NCBI GenBank assembly: GCA_031552235.1
Contig: JAVBMR010000021.1
Coordinates: forward strand, 1 to 44,651
Source: WRDF01 sp031552235
GTDB lineage: Bacteria; Bacteroidota; Bacteroidia; Bacteroidales; Rikenellaceae
Length of the DNA stretch: 44,651 nucleotides
Direction: 5' to 3'
Shown: positions 16,240-24,238 of the stretch, piece by piece
Numbering within the stretch: the stretch's first letter is position 1
How the letters are laid out: each line of letters opens with the position of its first letter
Notes under the pieces: model-generated
What the model was told of the DNA's origin: nothing
Databases searched by the model: none
Seen by the model: only the letters and a program-made list of their open reading frames with translations
Program-made: the position numbers and the translations under genes

Positions 16240-17487
16240 ATGACAACACAACAAAAACAGGGCAATCTTGTCGGTATAATCACGATGATCTTCCTCTTCG
16301 GCATGATCTCTTTCGTGACCAACCTCGCCGCGCCTATCGGCACCATCTGGAAAACCACCTATCCGTCGCTGGGTCTGCTCGGGAACATGATGAACTTCCT
16401 CGCCTACCTGGTCATGGGTATCCCGGCAGGAAAAATGCTGACCAAAATCGGCTACAAAAAGACAGCACTGGTAGCGATCGCACTTGGCGTCCTGGGCATC
16501 TTCGTGCAGTTCCTCTCGGGCAAAACAGGGGATATGGGCTTCTATGTATACCTTCTCGGCGCGTTCATCGCAGGTTTATGCGTGTGCCTGCTTAATACCG
16601 TTGTCAACCCAATGCTTACAGTACTCGGCGGCGGCGGCAAAAAAGGCAACGCACTGCTCCAGTTCGGCGGCGGTTTCAACTCGCTTATGGCAACCGTGAC
16701 CCCGATGATGGTTATGGCAATGATCGGCGAGGCTTCGAAAGCGGCTATCTCGGACGTGAACCCGTTGCTCTACATCGCTATGGGCGTATTCGCGCTGACT
16801 TTCATCATCCTGCTTTTCATCCCGATCAAAGAAATACACAAAACGGATAACGTAAAATACGAAAAAAGCCCGTGGGCGTTCCGTCACTTCGTACTGGGTG
16901 CCATTGCCATCTTCTGCTATGTGGGAGTTGAGGTGGCCATTCCCGCAGGTCTGTTGTTCTGGCTTCCGGAAATCGGGATGGCGAAAGCGACTGCAGGTTT
17001 CGTCGCAGGTACTTACTGGTTCCTGATGATGATCGGACGTTTCCTCGGCAGCGCTATAGGTTCTAAAGTATCGAGCAAGGCAATGATGGTATTCACTACG
17101 GCCGTTGCCATTATTTTGATAATCGGCGCCATCTTCTCGACCGGAGCTTCGACTTCGATGTATGTATTTACAGGTTCAGCATTCGCAGTGGAACAGGTAC
17201 CCCTCAGCGCACTTCTTCTGGTACTGTGCGGCCTTTGCACCTCTATTATGTGGGGTTCGATCTTCAACCTTGCAACCGACGGCTTGGGCAAATACACTCC
17301 GCTCGCATCGGGTATCTTCATGATGATGGTTGTAGGCGGCGGAGTTATTCCGTTCGTCCAGGAACAGCTGGCCGACGCCATAGGCTGGATTCAGAGCTAC
17401 TGGCTGATCATTGCCGCTATACTTTATATGTTCTTCTACGCAGTCGTGGGCAGCAAGAACATCAACAAGGATATTAAAGTAGACTAA
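16240..17487 (+). CDS. MFS sugar transporter, FucP/GluP-like (glucose/galactose)
   Basis: The 415-residue protein has about 12 membrane helices and the layout of FucP/GluP proton-sugar symporters. Characteristic stretches are the N-terminal FGMISFVTNLAAPIG, the loop VVNPMLTVLGG, QFGGGFNSLMATVTP, and the second-half WFLMMIGRFLGSAI. Position between galM and galK makes galactose and/or glucose the likely substrates. Transport of other hexoses cannot be excluded. It is 21 bp upstream of galK. Confidence 0.88.
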   Translation: MTTQQKQGNLVGIITMIFLFGMISFVTNLAAPIGTIWKTTYPSLGLLGNMMNFLAYLVMGIPAGKMLTKIGYKKTALVAIALGVLGIFVQFLSGKTGDMGFYVYLLGAFIAGLCVCLLNTVVNPMLTVLGGGGKKGNALLQFGGGFNSLMATVTPMMVMAMIGEASKAAISDVNPLLYIAMGVFALTFIILLFIPIKEIHKTDNVKYEKSPWAFRHFVLGAIAIFCYVGVEVAIPAGLLFWLPEIGMAKATAGFVAGTYWFLMMIGRFLGSAIGSKVSSKAMMVFTTAVAIILIIGAIFSTGASTSMYVFTGSAFAVEQVPLSALLLVLCGLCTSIMWGSIFNLATDGLGKYTPLASGIFMMMVVGGGVIPFVQEQLADAIGWIQSYWLIIAAILYMFFYAVVGSKNINKDIKVD

Positions 17488-17508
17488 TCTTACACAAAAA
17501 ATACTGAC

Positions 17509-18657
17509 ATGGACATTACAAAGATCAGAGAGAAATTCCAATCGCTTTACGGCACGACCGGCGCCGTTTACACTTCGCCGGGCCGTATCAACATAATCGG
17601 CGAGCATACCGACTACAACGGCGGGTTCGTACTCCCGGGCGCGATCGACAAAGCTATGTACTGCGAGATCAAACCCAACGGCAGTGGCAAAGTGCGCGCT
17701 TTCGCGCTCGACCTCGGTGAATCGGCCGAGTTCGGCCTCGAAGAAGCCGACAAACCCAAAGAACAGTGGGCCTGCTACATCTTCGGCGTATGCCGCGAGA
17801 TGGCCAAACGCGGCAAAGCGGTGAAAGGTTTCGACACCGTATTCGCAGGGGATGTTCCGCTCGGCGCAGGTATGTCATCTTCGGCAGCCCTCGAAAGCTG
17901 CTTCGGTTTCGCCCTGAACGAAATCTACGGTCTCGGTTTCGAACGCTTCGAACTCGCCCTGATCGGCCAGTCGACCGAACACAACTACGTTGGCGTTAAA
18001 TGCGGCATCATGGACCAGTTCGCATCTTGCTGCGGCAAGGAAGGCAACGTTATGAAACTCGACTGCCGCTCGCTCGAATACGAATACATCCCGTTCAACC
18101 CGAAAGGCTACCGCTTGGTTCTGCTCAACACCTGCGTTACACACAACCTCGCCGGCGGCGAATACAACAAACGCCGCGAGTCGTGCGAAAGGGTCGTTGC
18201 CGAGATAGCCAAGACACACCCCGAAGTGAAGCTGCTTCGTGACGCCAACCTCGGCATGCTCGCAGAGGTTAAGGGTAAGGTCGATCCGGTCGATTACATG
18301 CGCTCTGAATTCGTGGTTGAAGAGATCCAGCGCCTTCTTGACGCCTGCGCAGCCATGGAGAAGGACGACTTCGAGACTGTCGGCAAACTCATGTACGGCA
18401 CGCACGAAGGCCTCAGCAAGAAGTACGAGGTCAGCTGTCCTGAACTCGATTTCCTCAACGACCAGGCTAAAGCGCTTGGCGTGACAGGTTCGCGCGTTAT
18501 GGGCGGCGGTTTCGGCGGCTGCACCATCAACCTCGTTAAGAACGAGCTCCACGACAACTTCGTGAAAACCGCTACCGAAGCGTACAAGAAGAAATTCAAC
18601 ATCGACGCAAAGGTTTACGACGTGGTTATCAAGGACGGCGCCCGCAAACTGGCGTAG
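17509..18657 (+). CDS. galK: Galactokinase
   Basis: The 382-residue GHMP kinase phosphorylates alpha-galactose at C1 using ATP. The signature GRINIIGEHTDYNGGFVLPG is complete, followed by the ATP loop PLGAGMSSSAALE and a third motif, GSRVMGGGFGGCTINLV. CGIMDQFASCCG contains the catalytic Asp. It ends the operon, with a strong terminator 20 bp downstream. Neither galT nor galE follows in this window. Confidence 0.96.
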   Translation: MDITKIREKFQSLYGTTGAVYTSPGRINIIGEHTDYNGGFVLPGAIDKAMYCEIKPNGSGKVRAFALDLGESAEFGLEEADKPKEQWACYIFGVCREMAKRGKAVKGFDTVFAGDVPLGAGMSSSAALESCFGFALNEIYGLGFERFELALIGQSTEHNYVGVKCGIMDQFASCCGKEGNVMKLDCRSLEYEYIPFNPKGYRLVLLNTCVTHNLAGGEYNKRRESCERVVAEIAKTHPEVKLLRDANLGMLAEVKGKVDPVDYMRSEFVVEEIQRLLDACAAMEKDDFETVGKLMYGTHEGLSKKYEVSCPELDFLNDQAKALGVTGSRVMGGGFGGCTINLVKNELHDNFVKTATEAYKKKFNIDAKVYDVVIKDGARKLA

Positions 18658-18677
18658 TGCTGCATAGCCTCAAACTG

Positions 18678-18706
18678 AAGGCGGCCCTTACGGGCCGCCT
18701 TTTTTG
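18678..18706 (+). terminator. Intrinsic terminator of the gal operon
   Basis: Bases 18678-18687 (aaggcggccc) pair perfectly with 18692-18701 around a ttac loop. The run of T residues to 18705 makes it a classical intrinsic terminator. Confidence 0.92.
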
Positions 18707-18813
18707 TTTCTGTGTTTTTGCATACTTCTATTTGATGGCTCTGTACCCCACGCGCAAATATGTATTCATTACCGCACGCATTGGCAACATTACAGGCAAA
18801 ATCCCAATAATAA

Positions 18814-18839
18814 AGGCCCCGGCGCACATGCCGGGGCCT
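18814..18839 (-). terminator. Intrinsic terminator of the hexokinase gene (minus strand)
   Basis: Bases 18814-18823 (aggccccggc) pair with 18830-18839. On the minus strand the stem is followed by a T-rich stretch. It lies 65 bp past the hexokinase stop. Confidence 0.82.
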
Positions 18840-18903
18840 GTTACTCAAATTATTATCATCGGGACTGGCGCATAGCGATAAGCCTTGTCATCCCGCCGCC
18901 GGG

Positions 18904-20133
18904 CTACGACAACCCTGCGATCGCCGAGCCGACCAGGTTTATGTTGGCCTGTTCGTCGACATGGACAGTCACGCCTTTTATGCCCAACTCTTTAAGCAGC
19001 ATGTGGAGTTCTTCCATAACGAGGTCCTTGTAGCTGGCGAAGCAATGGAAAACGCAGTTCGTCTTGTAATCCTTGCTCCAGAAGAGGCTGCCGTCGGCCA
19101 TAAGGCGTACATTTTTGATCGACGAGTCGAATTCGACCATCTGCTGCACGAGTCCGGCCAGCGAAGCGGCCACGAGTTTCGCCGATCGTTCGTATACCTT
19201 CTGCGCCATTTCCACGTACTCGTCCTTGAACATATCGGGGTAGCTGAGCATATACGTTATCCTCGAAGCGTCGAAACCTTCTTCGAACTCGTCGCACGAG
19301 AACACATACTCCAGTATGCGGCCGAGGTAGAGGCCCGAGATGGCTTTTTCGAAACGCTGAGCGCCGCGCGTTTCGGAGTAGCGGTCGATCTTTTCGTCCA
19401 CGACCGACATGTAAGGCGGCCTGAAGTTACCCGACTCAAGGTTCACCGAAACGGCGCCACCCTGTTTGTAACCCGGATCTATTTTTTTGATGTTCTTTGC
19501 ATTGAAGAATGCAGCCATATTCGTACCCGTACCCACGATCAGGCCGATGTAAGCCTGCGCTTTGGTGTCGGTAAGGCCCGAGAAAAGGCTGGCCACGGTG
19601 TCATTGATAACGTTTATCTTCTTGATGTTGACCTTGCCCTTGAGTTCCTTGTTCAGGTGGTCCCTGAGCGTAGCGCCCACGGGCTGGCCGATCATTTCCG
19701 GGATGTCGAAACCCTTCGTCCAGCGCACGAGCACGGCGTCGCCGTCGAGCGTCGAGTCTGCCGGGAAAGAGAAACAATAGCCCACATACTCAACGCCTGT
19801 GAGGTCGAGCTGCGCGATGGGGTCGGTGATCTCCTTGAAAAGGGTATCCTTATCCCTCATGGCCTTGGCCGAGAGCTTGATCTTGTATCCGTTTTCGGGA
19901 TGTATCGCGGGCTGGCCGTTCTTGAACTCCACAACAGCCACACGGTAGTTCGTGCCGCCGAGGTCGAGAACGAGTACCTTTTCATCCTTTATATCCTTCC
20001 GAGGATTGATATAGGTCGGAATGGCGAGTATCTCCTCGTTTTTCTTCTCCAGCCCTACTGCGATACGGCCTTTGAGGGTCTGTGCAATCTCCTTGAGCTG
20101 TTCGGTACTAAGGTCAAAAATGTTCTTTTTCAT
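18904..20133 (-). CDS. Hexokinase (eukaryotic-type hexokinase family)
   Basis: The 409-residue protein belongs to the two-part hexokinase family of eukaryotes (hexokinase_1/hexokinase_2), unlike the ROK or Glk glucokinases of most bacteria. It should phosphorylate glucose and perhaps other hexoses with ATP. Visible motifs are the phosphate loop VLDLGGTNYRVAVVEF, the sugar-binding block CFSFPADS, INDTVASLFSG with the catalytic Asp, and GLIVGTGTNMAAF. Bacteroides hexokinases of this type are known. It faces galK tail to tail and follows the nucleotidyltransferase gene by 100 bp. A weak -7-like TATAGTTG lies just upstream on the minus strand. Confidence 0.88.
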   Translation of the reverse strand: MKKNIFDLSTEQLKEIAQTLKGRIAVGLEKKNEEILAIPTYINPRKDIKDEKVLVLDLGGTNYRVAVVEFKNGQPAIHPENGYKIKLSAKAMRDKDTLFKEITDPIAQLDLTGVEYVGYCFSFPADSTLDGDAVLVRWTKGFDIPEMIGQPVGATLRDHLNKELKGKVNIKKINVINDTVASLFSGLTDTKAQAYIGLIVGTGTNMAAFFNAKNIKKIDPGYKQGGAVSVNLESGNFRPPYMSVVDEKIDRYSETRGAQRFEKAISGLYLGRILEYVFSCDEFEEGFDASRITYMLSYPDMFKDEYVEMAQKVYERSAKLVAASLAGLVQQMVEFDSSIKNVRLMADGSLFWSKDYKTNCVFHCFASYKDLVMEELHMLLKELGIKGVTVHVDEQANINLVGSAIAGLS

Positions 20134-20233
20134 ATAATCGTAGTTTTAGGTTTCAACTATACTCAGGCCGCGACACAGGCCCCGCCTCGAAAGAAAACTG
20201 CTCTTCGGCGGCCTTACCGCCTGCCGGCCGGCC

Positions 20234-21145
20234 TTACTTCCAAAGGTTCTGCGGATACTCGCCCGCGTCGATGAGCGCCTGTATCTTGGCGACCACCATG
20301 GGCCTGTCTTCCTTGTATGTCACGCCGAACCACGGAGAGTCTGTGGTCAACACTTTCATTTTGGCCTTGCCTTCGTTCACGAGTACGTTCACCATCGTCG
20401 GGATGTAGAACTCGGATTTGAGGTTCGAGGCGTTCTCTTTGAGGAAGTTCTTGAAGTATGTTTCGGAGTGTTCGAAGTAGTCGGGCGTGAAGCCGAACAT
20501 GTTCATCGAAACAGGCGTGTCTTCGCCAAGCGGGAAGTCCTTGCCGTCTACGGTATAGTATATCTTGCCGTCGGCCTTGCGTTCGATGGAAGTGCGCTCC
20601 ACGATAGACGTCAGGTTGCCGTCCTTATCCACGGCGCATTCGGCCCTCGACACAGTGCCGTGGTCGGAAAGGGTGTTCTTGACCTGATAGCCTATTACAC
20701 TGTACAGGTCTTTTTTGCCATCCACCGAACGGAGGAAGTCGCCCACCGTCTGGTATGCGTTCTTTCCATAAAAGTCGTCGGCGTTGATAACCGCGAACGG
20801 GCCTTTGACCGTCCCGGCACCCATCATCACGGCGTGGTTCGTACCCCACGGTTTTTCGCGCCCTTCCGGTACTGTAAAGCCCTCCGGGAGGTTATTCAAC
20901 TCCTGGAACACGAAATCGACCTCGATCTTGCCTCCGAAGCGTTCGGGAGTGAAGATCTCGCGGAAATCCTTTTCGAACGAGTGCCTTATGACGAAAACGA
21001 CGCGGCCGAAACCGGCGCGTATGGCGTCGTAAACAGAATAGTCGATGATTGCTTCGCCGTTCGGGCCTACTCCGTCCATTTGTTTGAGCGATCCGTAACG
21101 CGATCCCATGCCGGCAGCCAATACAAGAAGTGTGGGTTTGTTCAT
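20234..21145 (-). CDS. Sugar-phosphate nucleotidyltransferase (NTP_transferase family)
   Basis: The 303-residue enzyme is a nucleotidyltransferase of the GalU/RmlA fold, joining a nucleoside triphosphate to a sugar-1-phosphate. The nucleotide loop is LVLAAGMGSRYGSLKQ, followed by PNGEAIIDYSVYDAIRAG. PWGTNHAVM and VINADDFYG (metal Asp pair) are in their expected places. It is not a canonical GalU, RmlA or GlmU, so the base and sugar specificity are unknown. Placement next to hexokinase and opposite galK suggests glucose-1-P or galactose-1-P, which is inference. Its promoter is a complete TTTG-N18-TAtcTTTG match. Confidence 0.82.
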   Translation of the reverse strand: MNKPTLLVLAAGMGSRYGSLKQMDGVGPNGEAIIDYSVYDAIRAGFGRVVFVIRHSFEKDFREIFTPERFGGKIEVDFVFQELNNLPEGFTVPEGREKPWGTNHAVMMGAGTVKGPFAVINADDFYGKNAYQTVGDFLRSVDGKKDLYSVIGYQVKNTLSDHGTVSRAECAVDKDGNLTSIVERTSIERKADGKIYYTVDGKDFPLGEDTPVSMNMFGFTPDYFEHSETYFKNFLKENASNLKSEFYIPTMVNVLVNEGKAKMKVLTTDSPWFGVTYKEDRPMVVAKIQALIDAGEYPQNLWK

Positions 21146-21191
21146 TTCAACCTGTGATTTATGATTTTTAAATAATTACCTAACTATCATA

Positions 21192-21221
21192 CAAAGATAG
21201 AATTTTATAATTATTTACAAA
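21192..21221 (-). promoter_or_regulatory. Promoter of the nucleotidyltransferase gene
   Basis: On the minus strand, TTTG at 21218-21221 and TATCTTTG at 21192-21199 are separated by 18 bp, a full Bacteroidetes -33/-7 match. Transcription should start near 21185, about 40 nt before ATG 21145, and may continue into the hexokinase gene. Confidence 0.75.
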
Positions 21222-21255
21222 ATTTATTCTGGCATCAAATATTAACAATAAATTA

Positions 21256-21332
21256 GCATTGGGCAGGGCTTCTGTCCAATGCAGGTTATGGCGCTGCCGC
21301 CAAAGGCTCACGCAATCCGGCAAGCCTTTGGC
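21256..21332. repeat. Two intergenic hairpins (possible terminator of the upstream gene)
   Basis: Near 21256-21282, gcattgg pairs with ccaatgc. Bases 21299-21308 (gccaaaggct) pair perfectly with 21323-21332. They lie just past the stop of the plug-like gene at 21359 and may end its transcript on the minus strand. Confidence 0.5.
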
Positions 21333-21358
21333 ATGGCGTCCTTCTTTTGGGTTAACAA

Positions 21359-21940
21359 CTAATTGGTTTCTATAATGGTCGCACCGCCGGAAGCCCATTT
21401 TCCGTACAACTTGATCGAATCTTCTGCCTTGAGCCAGGCATTCTTTTTAACATTAGCCAAGGCTACCCCTGCTCCGTCCTCAATCATAGCAGTTATATTT
21501 CTCAGATCTATTGACGGCGGAAGGATTCCCTCAATCTCGCCATTGATAACAACCAGAACACTCTTCTTTAGCGTAGGGATATTTTTCTCGAAATCCTTCA
21601 GGTTGCCGGCAGCAGCATCGCTTTCAAGCATATATATGTCTCTCCTTGTATCGAACATATACCTTACTTCGGCTTGTTGTTTCTTGTCAATCGCACTAAA
21701 TGCCTTCCTGATCTGCGCCATAGCGGAACCTGAGAGGTTACTCGTCGGCTTTTTCTTGGCAAGCATCAACTCCTCGACAAGTTTGTGGTAGCGGTCGAAA
21801 GCCGAAACGGCAGCGCTTTGCCCCTCCGCGGCCTGGGCTGCCTGCACACCTGCATCTTGCGCAGAAACATTAGCTGCGGCACAAAACAATACGGCAACAA
21901 AAGTTGCACAAAATACTCTCAACATAAATTTAGTTTTCAT
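21359..21940 (-). CDS. Exported protein with a barrel-less TonB-plug-like C-terminal module
   Basis: The 193-residue protein has a signal peptide (MKTKFMLRVF to about VSAQ, residue 28), an Ala/Gln-rich linker, a helical middle (50-125) and a C-terminal module (127-191). That module follows the order of a TonB receptor plug core: a VLVVINGE strand, a SIDLRNIT block, then LKAEDSIKLYG and ASGGATIIETN. These match the usual VVDG, IDPNDIESI, LKDASATAIYG and GVIIITTK steps. No beta-barrel follows. ATG 21940 is chosen over an in-frame start nine codons upstream because it begins the signal peptide. Function is unknown. The next gene upstream has two similar modules. Confidence 0.62.
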   Translation of the reverse strand: MKTKFMLRVFCATFVAVLFCAAANVSAQDAGVQAAQAAEGQSAAVSAFDRYHKLVEELMLAKKKPTSNLSGSAMAQIRKAFSAIDKKQQAEVRYMFDTRRDIYMLESDAAAGNLKDFEKNIPTLKKSVLVVINGEIEGILPPSIDLRNITAMIEDGAGVALANVKKNAWLKAEDSIKLYGKWASGGATIIETN

Positions 21941-22006
21941 AATCCTTTGATTAATTGGGTTCGACATTAATATTTATATTTAAAAACGTTTTGTTGTTAT
22001 CTATAC

Positions 22007-22849
22007 CTATTTAACTTTAAAATAGGACGGTTTGGTTGTGATTTCGACCGCCACACCGGACTTACCGGTGCTTGAATCATCGTTTTTCCACGGCCCGCGC
22101 TCAGTGACTCTGACGCTCCTGATATTATACGGATCAAGTTTCAATAGTTCGGCATAATCTTTCACTGTCATACCGGCGGCGTCGAAATCGGGAGGCAGCG
22201 CCACTTTCGACTCCCTGCCGTCAACCATTATAAGCGTTTCGCTTAAATCTTTCGTTGTTATCAGAAGAACCCCGCTGCATTTTTCAAAACCCAATTTCTC
22301 AAAATTATCATTCTTCTTCATTACCTCCACGCTCTCGACATCATAAGACTCAAGGCCGATAAGCCATGCTATTTCCAAGGCTGTATTCATTTTGTCATTG
22401 AACCCGTCGAGCCCGACCCTGCGGTCTGTAACCTTTCCGTTTACGAGGATCAGATAGTTAGGCCTCACGCAGCATTCGCACCGGTCTGTGAAAACAGCGA
22501 AGGGAGCCGGAATGAACCTGCCGTCATTTTTCCGTGGGTAAAGCAAGATATTGTCCTGTTGGACGCCGGTCATCCGCGAGTACCAGAGCCGCATACTGTC
22601 CGCATCCGCCCGGCTGGCCTTGCGGCTAAAACCGCCACCAATCGCCATGAAAGGGTGTCTACGGGGATCGTACTTCTCCCCAACCCCGTGGTATTTCGCC
22701 ACAAGATTTTCGTCGGCGGCCTTCCGGGTCATTACCGGCACCTTATTGGCGGACGCGCATTTCGAGCTGACGGTACAGGAAAACGCGGCGAAGCTAACCG
22801 CAATCATCGATACGGAGAAGAACGCCGTTTTAAGTAGTCTGTCAAACAT
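22007..22849 (-). CDS. Probable lipoprotein with two tandem TonB-plug-like modules and no barrel
   Basis: The 280-residue protein starts with a lipoprotein-like signal ending in AFSC (Cys25). After a unique region (40-125) with a Cys cluster (CECC, 124-127), residues 131-200 read as a plug-like module: NYLILVNGK, then YDVESVEVMKKND, KLGFEKCSGVLLITTK. Residues 205-273 repeat the pattern: TLIMVDGRE, DPYNIRSVRVTERG, GKSGVAVEITTK. Such modules normally start TonB-dependent receptors or end Bacteroidetes M56 peptidases, but neither partner is here. A near-consensus -7 (TAACTTTA) lies at 22889-22896. The role may be binding, scaffolding or decoy; none is shown. Confidence 0.62.
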   Translation of the reverse strand: MFDRLLKTAFFSVSMIAVSFAAFSCTVSSKCASANKVPVMTRKAADENLVAKYHGVGEKYDPRRHPFMAIGGGFSRKASRADADSMRLWYSRMTGVQQDNILLYPRKNDGRFIPAPFAVFTDRCECCVRPNYLILVNGKVTDRRVGLDGFNDKMNTALEIAWLIGLESYDVESVEVMKKNDNFEKLGFEKCSGVLLITTKDLSETLIMVDGRESKVALPPDFDAAGMTVKDYAELLKLDPYNIRSVRVTERGPWKNDDSSTGKSGVAVEITTKPSYFKVK

Positions 22850-23243
22850 AATTTTTCAGGTTTAGGTTAATGATTCCGCAGCTGCCTATAAAGTTAACAT
22901 AAGTTCGGGATAAAACCCCGGACATCCATTGAGTAATCGGCCTTACAGGCCGATTACCAGCCCTCCCTTATCAAAGGGAGGGTAGGGGTGGGATTTTCAG
23001 CACCAAACAGGTTTTGAAGAAGCCTTTAACGTGTTGTCGGGATCAAGGAATTTGCAATATTATCCGTATATCAAAGTCTTGCGCTTTTATTCCTTATCCC
23101 GACCACACGTTAAAGTTATACTAATTTTTCAGATTAACGCCACATCTGCCTGTTAATATGACCTCGCGGCCTGCATTTAGCCTTCTCCCGGGCACTAATC
23201 CGGCGAAATTTCCGTTTACCGATGAAAGTCAACGGATAATAAT
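22850..23243. other. Gene-free divergent gap with several hairpins
   Basis: The gap between the divergent plug-like and M23 genes holds taatcggcc/ggccgatta near 22932-22956, ccctccctt/aagggaggg near 22963-22983, and the large imperfect hairpin at 23024-23115. I see no coding region. Confidence 0.6.
23024..23115. repeat. Long imperfect inverted repeat (27-28 bp arms)
   Basis: Bases 23024-23051 pair with 23089-23115, with one mismatch and one bulged C, around a 37-nt spacer. No T-run follows on either strand and it is far from both flanking stop codons, so a plain terminator is unlikely. Confidence 0.7.
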
Positions 23244-23320
23244 TATCTTTGCAGAAGACAGGATGCGCCTCGGCAATCTAAAAGCAAGCCTTTGATTGCT
23301 CTCGGCTTTCACTACCTTTG
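23244..23320 (+). repeat. Promoter-bearing dispersed repeat, copy B (upstream of M23-like gene)
   Basis: TATCTTTG (23244-23251) is followed by ggatgcgcctcggcaatc (23261-23278), a small gcaatc/gattgc hairpin, cggctttcac, and TACCTTTG (23313-23320). TTTG at 23291-23294 gives the second box a full -33 partner at 18-bp spacing. The second promoter would start the M23-dxr-rseP transcript about 20 nt before ATG 23347. Confidence 0.8.
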
Positions 23321-23346
23321 CAACTATCTTAACACCGATACACAGG

Positions 23347-24216
23347 ATGGGATCGAACCGCAATATAATATATTTTCTGCGCAATTTCAACAAGAAACAC
23401 CGGTTGAGCCTGCGCAAACAGCACGACGACGTGGAAGTGTGGTACATGCACACCAGCCCGATAGAGTTCCTGGGCAGCATAATCGCCGTCATACTCATTC
23501 TATTCGTCCTGATCCTCACGCTCGTGGCCTACACGCCCATCCTCGACCTCATCCCGGGTTACCGGGGCAACAGGGCGCGCGAAATAATGATAGAGAGCAT
23601 AATGCGCGTGGACTCGATGGAGCGCAAACTCAATGAACTTCAGCTCTATACCAGCGACGTTTCGCGCATCCTCGACGGCCGCAGCCCGGCAGGGCAGAAC
23701 CAGCCCGCGGCAGCCGATTCGGTCACGACGCGCGCAGACCTCGTGCTGCCGAACGCTGCCGACAGCATCCTGCGTGCGCAGATGGAAGGCAGCGGCGTGT
23801 ACAGCCTCAGCCACGCGGCCTTCGGCCGCAGCAGCGTACATTCGGGCATGGACCTGACGTCGCCGGTGAGGGGCGTTGTCGCCACACACTTCAACCCCAA
23901 GGAAAACCGCTACGGCACAGGTATCGCCACCGCCACCGAACAGCAAATACTGGCCGTCGGCCAAGGCACGATCGTACTTTCGACATGGTCGCCGGGAAGC
24001 GGCTACACGATACAGGTACAGCATCTTGGCAACCTTATCTCGATATACAAGAACTGCGCCCGTGCGCTCCACCCGGTCGGGACGAGGGTACGCGGCGGCG
24101 AGGTCATAGGATACACCGGCGAGGGCATCTCGGGCGAGGGCGGCAAAGGCCTTTTCGAGATAGAGCTGTGGCAGAACGGAACCCCGGTCGATCCGGAATC
24201 CTATATCCTTTTCTAA
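23347..24216 (+). CDS. M23-like envelope protein, second zinc/catalytic motif lost
   Basis: The 289-residue protein has a cytosolic N-terminus, one membrane helix (about 41-65), a coiled-coil region (75-110) and a C-terminal LytM/M23 domain (about 155-289). The first metal motif is kept (H165-S-G-M-D169). The second motif, normally HLHFE, reads KGLFE (267-271), so both His are replaced, and the YxHL block reads YKNC. The domain is thus probably inactive, like other degenerate LytM proteins that regulate cell-wall enzymes. ATG 23347 is chosen because the longer frame from 23296 starts inside the promoter repeat. It is 22 bp upstream of dxr. Confidence 0.8.
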   Translation: MGSNRNIIYFLRNFNKKHRLSLRKQHDDVEVWYMHTSPIEFLGSIIAVILILFVLILTLVAYTPILDLIPGYRGNRAREIMIESIMRVDSMERKLNELQLYTSDVSRILDGRSPAGQNQPAAADSVTTRADLVLPNAADSILRAQMEGSGVYSLSHAAFGRSSVHSGMDLTSPVRGVVATHFNPKENRYGTGIATATEQQILAVGQGTIVLSTWSPGSGYTIQVQHLGNLISIYKNCARALHPVGTRVRGGEVIGYTGEGISGEGGKGLFEIELWQNGTPVDPESYILF

Positions 24217-24238
24217 CTTACAACACCGCACGGGAAGC

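Noticed and set aside
18961..20274. 437-residue open frame on the plus strand
   Set aside because: Antisense to the hexokinase gene, which has all its motifs.
22961..22983. ccctccctt/aagggaggg palindrome as a specific regulatory site
   Set aside because: Similar words are common in intergenic DNA of many bacteria, and nothing ties this one to a neighbouring gene.
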